Below are positions 1 to 5,192 of a stretch of 5,518 bases of DNA, one piece after another (the stretch's first letter is position 1; each line of letters opens with the position of its first letter). The translations under genes were made by a program, and so were the position numbers. Source of the stretch: Desulfobacteraceae bacterium (GTDB lineage: Bacteria > Desulfobacterota > Desulfobacteria > Desulfobacterales > Desulfosalsimonadaceae); the NCBI GenBank assembly GCA_011389605.1, contig JAABTZ010000243.1, positions 1 through 5,518 of the forward strand, read 5' to 3'. Under the pieces are notes generated by a model. The model had not been told where the DNA came from. It ran no database searches and saw only the letters and a program-made list of their open reading frames with translations.

Positions 1-652
1 CTCGCCTGGCAAGGGTTTCCTTGATGATATCCAGGCAGGCGCTGCTGCACCGGGAGTCCTGCACGCCGGCAAAAACACCGGGGCATTTTACCGTATTAAT
101 ACCGCAGATTTTTCCAGCTGCGTCATTTGCCTCAATGATTTTTAATTCTGTGTCAACGGTTATAATAGCGTCGTCGACACTCCTGAATATGGCCTCCAGG
201 CGCCGGCGCTGACTGATTAGTTCGTTTTCGGCTTTTTTGCGCTTGGTGACATCGCGCATAACGCACCGAAACCCGTCTACTCTGCCTTTTTCTGATTTAA
301 TGGGTGTTATGGAAATCTCAAGATTGCGGCGCAGTCCGTCCTTGCGAATAATCTCGTAGTCAAAGGCCTTGTTGGGCACGCCGGTTTTATATACCTTGTT
401 GAAGGTGCGGTAGACATTTAAAGCAGTCTTTTCGTCCATGTATTGCCGGTAGGACAGTCCGTCTGATTCTTCGGGAAGATATCCGCTGATATTGCAAAAC
501 GCCCGGTTAAACCTGGTTATGTTGCCCCGCAGATCGGTTTCTATAAATCCGTCTTCAATCGTCTCGATAATGGTTTCCAGGGCCTTTTTTTGACATTTCA
601 GCCGGTCCAGACGATTTTGAAGCACATCGCATGATTGTTTATTTTGAGTCAT
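1..652 (-). CDS. PAS-domain signalling protein, N-terminal part (runs off left edge)
   Basis: An open frame of 217 codons starts at ATG 652-650 and continues past the window edge without a stop. It begins with a short amphipathic, possibly coiled stretch (residues about 8-30). A PAS domain with its C-terminal PAC part follows at about 24-137 (the PAC portion reads YEIIRKDGLRRNLEISITP, then FRCVMRDVTKRKKAE). A linker helix (140-156) leads to a second PAS domain starting near residue 150 (AIFRSVDDAIITVDTELKII). No membrane segment or signal peptide is visible, so the protein is probably cytoplasmic. PAS modules sense ligands, redox state or gases and drive an output domain, which here lies outside the window: a histidine kinase, a sigma-54 activator or a diguanylate cyclase are all possible. 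The second PAS has four Cys (183, 190, 202, 206). The ATG is preceded by AAGGTG at a short 3-nt spacing. It is separated from the lipid genes by 321 bp, so it is probably a separate transcription unit. PAS assignment is firm; the output is unknown. Confidence 0.85.
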   Translation of the reverse strand, partial: MTQNKQSCDVLQNRLDRLKCQKKALETIIETIEDGFIETDLRGNITRFNRAFCNISGYLPEESDGLSYRQYMDEKTALNVYRTFNKVYKTGVPNKAFDYEIIRKDGLRRNLEISITPIKSEKGRVDGFRCVMRDVTKRKKAENELISQRRRLEAIFRSVDDAIITVDTELKIIEANDAAGKICGINTVKCPGVFAGVQDSRCSSACLDIIKETLARR

Positions 653-707
653 TTTCACCTTATAACAAACCCCATTGAGTCTCTGCACAAGTCTTTCACA
701 GCTTGTT

Positions 708-736
708 ACAATACCATAATTGTACAGGGATTCCAA
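708..736 (-). promoter_or_regulatory. Candidate sigma-70-type promoter of the PAS-domain gene
   Basis: On the minus strand a TTGGAA hexamer (736-731) and a TATTGT hexamer (713-708) are separated by 17 nt, and each matches four of six consensus positions. Initiation would fall near 701, leaving an untranslated leader of roughly 48 nt before the ATG at 652. The match is only moderate and such hexamers occur by chance. Location in a long gap upstream of the gene is the main support. Confidence 0.3.
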
Positions 737-750
737 ACAGACCAGTTTGG
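733..750. promoter_or_regulatory. Small perfect palindrome overlapping the candidate -35 box (possible operator)
   Basis: CCAAAC (733-738) and GTTTGG (745-750) are perfect inverted half-sites separated by AGACCA. The dyad overlaps the proposed -35 hexamer of the PAS-domain gene, where a dimeric regulator could act. Six-base half-sites are short, and I do not recognise a specific regulator family, so this is a suggestion only. Confidence 0.25.
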
Positions 751-826
751 CAGCTACCGGTTAACAAACATTCTTTAAGGCAATAGAGGCTTCCTGCAAA
801 AAAAGACATCTTATACGCTTTGCGCA

Positions 827-914
827 CGGGGGCAGCACGGAGGGGCAATTTGCTCCCTGCTGAGCGCTTGCGCGCTCAATGCGACTCGCAAACCGCACCT
901 CCGCACTCCCCCCG
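827..914 (-). repeat. Long two-tier inverted repeat / structured RNA candidate downstream of the second acyltransferase
   Basis: Arms 827-853 and 888-914 are complementary in register over 27 positions: 21 are Watson-Crick. Four of the six remaining positions (836/905, 837/904, 847/894, 848/893) become G-U pairs if the minus strand is the RNA, leaving only two real mismatches (833/908 and 844/897). Inside lies a second perfect 7-bp hairpin (861-867 with 872-878, 4-nt loop). The GC-rich segment stands out from AT-rich flanks. On the minus strand a seven-T run (804-798) follows about 22 nt beyond the stem base, too far for a classic intrinsic terminator. It could be an operon-end processing or stabilising structure, a small RNA, or a mobile palindromic repeat (REP-like). 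Confidence 0.6.
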
Positions 915-973
915 GTGGACAAGCTTTAGGAAAAATTGTGACAGAAAGTCAAACACCATTGCCCATAAAAAAA

Positions 974-1744
974 TCAGCCGTACCGGGCATATTCCAGCAT
1001 GATCCCGCGGGCCTGTTTAATCGTTTCCTTAACAGACTGGCCGCCGATCTGATCGGCCGGTATGCGGCCTGCCCGGCGCACCTCTATGCGGTTTTCAATG
1101 CAGGTGTGAAACAAAAACCGGCCAGGGGAAAACAACCGATCCGTATTTGCGATCCACAGGATTTCAATGGGAACCTGAAAACGACGTGCTATTTTAAAAG
1201 CTCCTTTGTTAAACTCCCCCGGCTCTCCTGTCCGGGTTCGGGTGCCCTCGGGGAAAATAAATGCAACCCCGCCCCGGGCAAAAAACTCCGGCAGATTTTC
1301 CATTCGCTCCATGAAAACAGAACCATCACCCTGCCAGGCATCCGAAGGGATATACCCCGCCTCCCTGATAACTGCGCCGAATACCGGCGTACGGAAAAAA
1401 TCGCTTTTTACAACTGTGGTATGCTGTGGAAAAGCTGCAGTCAGAAGAACGGCATCGAGATATGACCTGTGGTTGGCAATAACCACGCAGGCCCCAAACG
1501 TTTTTATGGGCTCGTCAATGCAGATTTCAAGACCAGGGGTGATAACGCGCATAAGCCACACAAAACTTCTGAAAAACAGGTGGTTTAACTTCTCAAAAAC
1601 CTGTCTGCGCTCTTTGGCGAAAAAAAAAGCTGCTGCATATAAAGGGGAAAAAAACAGGAGAAAACCCAAAGTGAAATAGCCCCATAACGTAAGGGTAACC
1701 ACAACATTGACCACAACCCTGATATATTTGGGACAGAAAGGCAT
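974..1744 (-). CDS. PlsC-family lysophospholipid/glycerolipid acyltransferase (second copy in cluster)
   Basis: This 256-residue protein has the hallmarks of the 1-acyl-glycerol-3-phosphate acyltransferase (PlsC/LPLAT) superfamily, which transfers an acyl chain from acyl-ACP or acyl-CoA to a hydroxyl acceptor at the inner membrane. The catalytic HX4D motif is NHRSYLD (residues 91-97). The substrate-binding motif is FPEGTR (164-169), followed by the usual TRTGEPGEFNKGAFKIA run, and VPIEILWI (191-198) fits motif IV. A strongly hydrophobic N-terminal stretch (about 9-43) should anchor it to the membrane. Length is normal for the family. Its ATG lies one nucleotide after the TAG of the KAS gene, which suggests translational coupling. 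It ends the ACP-KAS-acyltransferase set, so it most likely takes acyl chains from those partners rather than serving housekeeping phospholipid synthesis; that is inference. The acceptor cannot be read from sequence. Confidence 0.88.
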   Translation of the reverse strand: MPFCPKYIRVVVNVVVTLTLWGYFTLGFLLFFSPLYAAAFFFAKERRQVFEKLNHLFFRSFVWLMRVITPGLEICIDEPIKTFGACVVIANHRSYLDAVLLTAAFPQHTTVVKSDFFRTPVFGAVIREAGYIPSDAWQGDGSVFMERMENLPEFFARGGVAFIFPEGTRTRTGEPGEFNKGAFKIARRFQVPIEILWIANTDRLFSPGRFLFHTCIENRIEVRRAGRIPADQIGGQSVKETIKQARGIMLEYARYG

Positions 1745-1745
1745 G

Positions 1746-2984
1746 CTATGGTTTAAATGCCTTTATAAGCAGACTGGTATTGACTCCACCAAAGGCGAAA
1801 TTCTGTATGGATGCGATTTTTACAGGAACTTCAGTAAGTTCGGTGACATGACTGATTCCCGCACACCTGGGATCGATGTTTTCCAGATGAAGAGTCGGGG
1901 CGATAAAACCTTTTTCCATCATATAAAGGGTAAAGATGGTTTCAATAACACCGCAGGAGGCCATGGTATGCCCTGTATAGCTTTTCAGCCCGGCCACCAG
2001 CGGTGATTTGCCATATATCTTTTCTATGGCCCTTGATTCGATCACATCGCCCATTTTTGTTGCCGTGGCATGGGCGCTTATAAAATCAACTTCACCTGGA
2101 CTAATCCCGGCACTTTGCAAGCCCAGGCCAATAGTCCCGGTAATGCCCTCAAGATTGGGCAAAATAAGATCCCCGCCGTTGTTGTTGCATGAAAACCCGA
2201 TTATTTCGCCCAGAATCCGAGCGCCTCGCTTTTTTGCGGACTCATATTCCTCTAAAAGCACGGCACCAGCACCTTCTGCCACCACCAGGCCGTCGCGGTC
2301 GGAATCAAAAGGCCGGGGAGTAAGGTGGGGACGGTCATTATAACTCGTGGAGCATGCCAGCAGATTATCAAAGACTGCAACGGTTGTGGTGTCGTACTCG
2401 TCTGCCCCTCCGCAGATCATTGCGTCCTGCATGCCGTATTTCACCATTTCATAGCCAAACCCTATGGATTGACTGCTTGTGGTGCATGCCGTGGAGGAAC
2501 AAATAACCCGGCCCGTAATATGAAACATTTTGGTAATATTGACCGCAGTGGTATGTACCATGGATTTAAGATAATCCACGGCTCCTATTGCACCGGCAAG
2601 ATTTGCGTCTTGCTGGAAAAAAGCCTTGTAGATCCGGCGCTGCACAGAAGGACTGCCATGGGTTGAGCCAAAAGCAACCCCCAATCGGCCGGAAGATATG
2701 AAATCAGGATCAAGACCTGACCATGCCAGAAGTTCTTTTACCACCTTGCAGGCATAAAACGAAACAGGGCCCATGGTCTTTCGGAATTTGCGGTCAAAGC
2801 CGTATTCCACAGGGTCTTCTATGGTGCCGTATACCCGGCAGTGAAGATAATCGGCAAACAGATCATCATCCCGAAGGGGCCTGATCCCTGAAACACCTTT
2901 GGTCAGGCTGTCGACAATCTTTTCCTTTGAGTTGCCAACGGGTGTAATGGCCGATGCGGCGGTAATTACAACTCTTCGGTCCAT
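1746..2984 (-). CDS. Beta-ketoacyl-ACP synthase, FabB/FabF-like, complete
   Basis: At 412 residues this is the normal length for KAS I/II enzymes, which condense malonyl-ACP with an acyl-ACP in the cytoplasm. The Cys-His-His triad is complete: nucleophile Cys167 in SSTACTTS, His305 in HATATKMGD, and Lys334 plus His339 in LKSYTGHTMASCG. The N-terminus RRVVITAASAITPVGNS is typical, and the C-terminal half (GFIAPTLHLENIDP, then FAFGGVNTSLLI) resembles FabB more than FabF. Two departures are visible: the usual HGT motif is HAT, and the gating loop is FAFGG instead of FGFGG. Because the active-site residues are all kept, it is unlikely to be a chain-length factor. It starts 8 nt after the upstream ACP stop and its stop is 1 nt from the acyltransferase start. 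A role in a secondary fatty acid or polyene pathway (APE-like) is inferred from the neighbours, and the chain made is unknown. Confidence 0.92.
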   Translation of the reverse strand: MDRRVVITAASAITPVGNSKEKIVDSLTKGVSGIRPLRDDDLFADYLHCRVYGTIEDPVEYGFDRKFRKTMGPVSFYACKVVKELLAWSGLDPDFISSGRLGVAFGSTHGSPSVQRRIYKAFFQQDANLAGAIGAVDYLKSMVHTTAVNITKMFHITGRVICSSTACTTSSQSIGFGYEMVKYGMQDAMICGGADEYDTTTVAVFDNLLACSTSYNDRPHLTPRPFDSDRDGLVVAEGAGAVLLEEYESAKKRGARILGEIIGFSCNNNGGDLILPNLEGITGTIGLGLQSAGISPGEVDFISAHATATKMGDVIESRAIEKIYGKSPLVAGLKSYTGHTMASCGVIETIFTLYMMEKGFIAPTLHLENIDPRCAGISHVTELTEVPVKIASIQNFAFGGVNTSLLIKAFKP

Positions 2985-2992
2985 AAACGGCT

Positions 2993-3268
2993 CTATTTAC
3001 CCGCACCGGCAACGCGGGTTGAAGGCAGAAACTCCTCAACGTAGTCACATATGCCGTTGATGGTCCTTATACGCGTCATTGCGTCTTTCTTTGTTTCCTG
3101 GTCAAGTTGGACCTGGAGAAGCTTTTCAATCTCGATCAGCAGCTCAATGGCATCAATGCTGTCAAAACCATGGACTTCCCGCAGATCCTCATCCGGGCCC
3201 GGGTTTTCGATTTCAAACTGGTCCCGGAAAATGTCGTATATTCGGACTTCGATTTCCTGACGTGTCAT
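2993..3268 (-). CDS. Acyl carrier protein with DSI attachment motif
   Basis: This is a 91-residue, acidic, four-helix carrier protein. The phosphopantetheine attachment site is Ser37 in GFDSIDAIELLIEIEKLL, where the DSI-D-A-I-E-L pattern is typical of ACPs dedicated to specialised type II systems, including those paired with aryl-polyene synthases. It would carry the growing acyl chain for the KAS encoded 8 nt downstream. The tail after residue 80 (Pro-Ser-Thr-Arg and Gly/Ala-rich) is probably disordered. The ATG at 3268 is the first start giving a normal ACP N-terminus. The ribosome-binding sequence before it is poor (an AGAG-like stretch about 11 nt upstream). The gene follows the repeat-filled gap after the PPTase gene, so it may be read through from upstream or have its own weak promoter; a TATAAG hexamer lies near 3283-3288 without a good -35 partner. 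Confidence 0.9.
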   Translation of the reverse strand: MTRQEIEVRIYDIFRDQFEIENPGPDEDLREVHGFDSIDAIELLIEIEKLLQVQLDQETKKDAMTRIRTINGICDYVEEFLPSTRVAGAGK

Positions 3269-3293
3269 GATGATGTGCGTCTCTTATAAATTC

Positions 3294-3470
3294 TGTAAAA
3301 ACTTCAGGCTAATCAACCTTGATGCACTCGTAAAAAGTCGCTTTTAGACGGCTTTGTAAAAAGTTCAGGATCAAGGCTTGCGCGATTGCCAAAGAATGCA
3401 ACGTACTTAGCCGTACGTGAAATTCGTCAGAAATCGCGTGTAACGCAGATATTGGACTTTTTACGAAGCT
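3294..3470. repeat. Palindromic, probably interspersed intergenic repeat (MITE-like)
   Basis: The gap between the PPTase stop and the ACP start is filled by nested symmetry. TCGTAAAAAGTC (3328-3339) is perfectly inverted at 3455-3466. A related arm at 3351-3367 pairs with 3453-3469 almost fully. Inside, CGCGATT (3381-3387) mirrors AATCGCG (3432-3438), and ACGTAC (3401-3406) mirrors GTACGT (3413-3418) around a 6-nt loop. Over the inner 25-bp arms about 18 positions pair. A 15-nt direct repeat with one mismatch, TGTAAAAA(C/G)TTCAGG, is at 3294-3308 and 3355-3369. No open frame or transposase is present. From memory, very similar sequences recur between genes in Desulfobacteraceae; that is recollection, not a search. 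T runs flank the structure on both strands, so it may also act as a bidirectional terminator. Confidence 0.7.
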
Positions 3471-3484
3471 GTCAACCTATATGT

Positions 3485-4171
3485 TTAAGCAAAAATAAAG
3501 GAATAGTCAAGAGAACGCTTTGCAAAAAATGAAGAGGAGTCGATGTTAAGGGCAAAGGCGCCGAAACGTCCGTGATGGCTGAGGCTGATTTGAATTTCTG
3601 TTGCAGACCCTTTAATTCTGACAACCGGCGGCCCGGGCCTGCCGGCAGAACTGTCACGCACTATAAGCACATTGTCTTCAGGCAGATCCAGACAACCGGC
3701 AATGGCTGCGGCGGCGGCACGACGAACCGCTGCTGATTGCTGCCCCGGATCAGCCTCCGTGCCCTCAGGGGCCCCGGGCACTGTCTCAAAAACCCGGAAG
3801 ATGATTTGCCCCCCTGCAGGACCGCAGCCGGTTTGGCCTATACAGTGTATGTAATTTTCATCCAGCTGCGACTGCACATAGACACGACCCATGGGAGTGG
3901 CAACACTGCCTGTCCAGACAGATTTCCGATGCTGATTGTCAAAACAGACTTCATAACGGCGCGGGGATGAAGAAATTGCAGGCTTTGCCCTGGATACGGC
4001 TTTATATGCAGCCTCCTTGGCGGCCCACATGGCCCAAAAACAGGAATCAGAATTCTCAACACGGCCAAGAACTGTCTGCTCACCGGATGTAAGAACCCTT
4101 GATACAAAACGGCTGTCACCGCTTTTGCCCGCTGCCCCGCCGGCTTTCAAATCCACTACATCATTGCCCAC
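3485..4171 (-). CDS. 4'-phosphopantetheinyl transferase
   Basis: The product would transfer the phosphopantetheine arm of coenzyme A onto the serine of ACPs, presumably the two encoded beside it. The N-terminus reads GNDVVDLK (residues 2-9), the Mg-binding motif of this superfamily. RFVSRVLTSGE (21-31) and the signature WAAKEAAYK (49-57, with Lys52-Glu53) follow, and near the C-terminus is ISLSHHGRFGAFAL. The order is AcpS-like, but the 228-residue length is nearly twice a free-standing AcpS because of a long middle insertion (about 60-190). The frame is open far upstream, to 4429, but that part lies inside the acyltransferase gene and has no PPTase similarity. I place the start at GTG 4171, giving the usual M-x-GNDVVDL beginning and an 11-nt overlap with the acyltransferase. 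TTG at 4180 is an alternative with a better-placed GGAG about 10 nt upstream. Location in the cluster suggests a dedicated rather than housekeeping enzyme. Confidence 0.85.
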   Translation of the reverse strand: MGNDVVDLKAGGAAGKSGDSRFVSRVLTSGEQTVLGRVENSDSCFWAMWAAKEAAYKAVSRAKPAISSSPRRYEVCFDNQHRKSVWTGSVATPMGRVYVQSQLDENYIHCIGQTGCGPAGGQIIFRVFETVPGAPEGTEADPGQQSAAVRRAAAAAIAGCLDLPEDNVLIVRDSSAGRPGPPVVRIKGSATEIQISLSHHGRFGAFALNIDSSSFFAKRSLDYSFIFA

Positions 4172-4901
4172 GGTGTGCAAAATATTTTCGCTCCATTGCG
4201 GCCAGGTGTTCAATAATCTGTCTGGCACAATCACGGTGAGCCCGCAGTCCCTTGTAATTGGTAACCGGACGGCAGGGTTCTGCCATAAGTGTAAATGTCT
4301 CCCCGAATCCGGGAAAATCGCTGTACGTGTCCTGGCTGTCGCCGCGCAGGTACATGCACAAAACCCGGACATTTTCCATCTGGCACACCCACCGGCCGAC
4401 GTTATAGGTAAAATCCAGGGTATTGACACGCCCGGTACGCGAACGAGTGCCTTCCGGAAATATCATAAGGTTCTGGCCTTTTTGCAGAATGCGCACACAT
4501 TTTTCAAGGCTTTGCCTGACACTCTGCCTGTCTCCGCCCCGAACCACCGGAATGCACTTGGTGAGATAGCAAAATCCTCCCACAAGCCGGTTACGGTTAA
4601 AATTCATGTATTCGGGCATGTTCCATGGCACCAGGTGGAAATCAAACATATACCGGGAGATTGGAAACATGGCATAGGCCAGGATAAACGAATCTATAAG
4701 AGTGAGATGGTTTGCGCAAATCAGCCAGGGTCCGCTGTGATGGCGCATCAGTCCCTTGACCTGGCGGCGGATCGCCGCCAGGTCACGAATCCGGTATCCG
4801 GCCAGCCAGATAGCCAGTACAATCAGGGGTGCTGTCAGCATGACTGTAAACCGGCCCAGGCCTTCCTGGACATCCAGGGAACGTTTGATCCAATCGTTCA
4901 T
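4161..4901 (-). CDS. PlsC-family acyltransferase (first copy in cluster)
   Basis: This 246-residue protein belongs to the lysophospholipid acyltransferase (PlsC/LPLAT) superfamily. The catalytic HX4D motif is NHLTLID (64-70), and the acceptor-binding motif is FPEGTRSRTG (148-157). A hydrophobic segment at about 18-36 should place it on the inner membrane, and two further moderately hydrophobic stretches lie near 71-90. It shares only the motifs with the acyltransferase at the other end of the cluster: its C-terminal half differs clearly and lacks the NKGAFKIA run, so the two are probably not recent duplicates and may act on different acceptors. It starts 6 nt after the ACP stop, and its stop overlaps the PPTase start, so it is surely in the same operon. 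Acyl transfer from the neighbouring ACP onto a lipid, sugar or polyene acceptor is the inferred role; aryl-polyene clusters carry comparable enzymes. Confidence 0.87.
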   Translation of the reverse strand: MNDWIKRSLDVQEGLGRFTVMLTAPLIVLAIWLAGYRIRDLAAIRRQVKGLMRHHSGPWLICANHLTLIDSFILAYAMFPISRYMFDFHLVPWNMPEYMNFNRNRLVGGFCYLTKCIPVVRGGDRQSVRQSLEKCVRILQKGQNLMIFPEGTRSRTGRVNTLDFTYNVGRWVCQMENVRVLCMYLRGDSQDTYSDFPGFGETFTLMAEPCRPVTNYKGLRAHRDCARQIIEHLAAMERKYFAHRGQ

Positions 4902-4907
4902 TAAAAA

Positions 4908-5174
4908 TTATCCAACGCCCTGGCCCGCATCCACACGACCGGCTATATAATTGACCGCATCGCCGATGGTGCGGATATTGTCGGCATCATCGTCTTCTAT
5001 CTCAATGTCAAATGTGTCTTCAAACTGGATGATAATATCCACAAGGCGAGCTGAATTTACCTTGAGGTCATCGAGGATCGAAGTCTCCATGCCCACATTT
5101 TCCAGTTTTGTCTTATCTTTTACATAATCTTTGATAATATTGACGACATCGTTGAAAATCTGTTCTTTATCCAT
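4908..5174 (-). CDS. Acyl carrier protein with atypical N-S-A attachment motif
   Basis: An 88-residue acidic protein with ACP layout: helix 1 (about 2-20), a loop, then the attachment helix ILDDLKVNSARLVDIIIQFEDTF (33-55), and acidic helix 3 and 4 segments ending at about residue 80. The candidate phosphopantetheine serine is Ser41. The flanking residues are Asn40 and Ala42, whereas most ACPs have Asp before and Leu or Ile after. Helix pattern, spacing from the N-terminus and the LVDIIIQFED continuation all support a true carrier protein. The start is firm because GGAGG lies 8 nt upstream. It follows the truncated KAS gene by 18 nt and precedes the acyltransferase by 6 nt, so it probably serves those two enzymes, with the nearby PPTase activating it. 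The altered motif hints at partner specificity differing from the second ACP; this is inference. Confidence 0.88.
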   Translation of the reverse strand: MDKEQIFNDVVNIIKDYVKDKTKLENVGMETSILDDLKVNSARLVDIIIQFEDTFDIEIEDDDADNIRTIGDAVNYIAGRVDAGQGVG

Positions 5175-5182
5175 TTTTATTT

Positions 5183-5187
5183 CCTCC
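5183..5187 (-). promoter_or_regulatory. Strong ribosome-binding site of the first ACP
   Basis: GGAGG on the minus strand lies 8 nt before the ATG at 5174. It is the best Shine-Dalgarno sequence in the window. Together with the 18-nt gap after the KAS stop it fixes the ACP start and suggests high ACP expression relative to its neighbours, whose sites are weaker. Confidence 0.75.
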
Positions 5188-5192
5188 GCTTT

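Larger units (their letters stand above)
653..973. other. 321-bp intergenic region between acyltransferase operon end and PAS gene
   Basis: No credible coding frame is seen here on either strand; the short forward frames are in atypical, low-complexity context. From right to left it contains a seven-A run just after the acyltransferase stop (967-973, a T run on the transcribed sense), the large inverted repeat at 827-914, another A run at 798-804, and the promoter-like sequence and palindrome at 708-750. The remainder shows nothing I can name. Confidence 0.6.

Noticed and set aside
966..990. Possible intrinsic terminator right after the second acyltransferase stop (seven-T run on the minus strand)
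   Set aside because: The T run is real, but the only stem before it is about 3 bp (GCC with GGC), too weak to call a terminator.
820..1002. Plus-strand 60-codon frame across the inverted repeat
   Set aside because: It is produced by the GC-rich hairpin arms and has no plausible start signal or protein character.
938..1679. Two overlapping plus-strand frames (938-1465 and 1206-1679) opposite the second acyltransferase
   Set aside because: They are antisense to a gene with intact NHRSYLD and FPEGTR motifs, and neither has a credible ribosome-binding site or protein-like composition.
2866..3048. Minus-strand 60-codon frame spanning the ACP/KAS junction
   Set aside because: It overlaps the ends of two well supported genes in another frame and has no features of its own.
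3274..3320. Promoter for the second ACP
   Set aside because: A TATAAG-like -10 is present, but the nearest TTGATT-like -35 is 22 nt away, so the spacing does not support a sigma-70 promoter.
3838..4119. Minus-strand 93-codon frame within the PPTase gene
   Set aside because: It is out of frame with the PPTase motifs and has no domain or initiation signal of its own.
4172..4429. Upstream extension of the PPTase frame inside the acyltransferase gene
   Set aside because: The 86 extra codons have no PPTase similarity, and the real family N-terminus GNDVVDLK lies just after GTG 4171.
4017..4904. Long plus-strand open frame of 295 codons opposite the first acyltransferase and PPTase
   Set aside because: It lies antisense to two genes with clear catalytic motifs, its translation shows no recognisable domain and is rich in His/Pro/Gln in a way typical of shadow frames.
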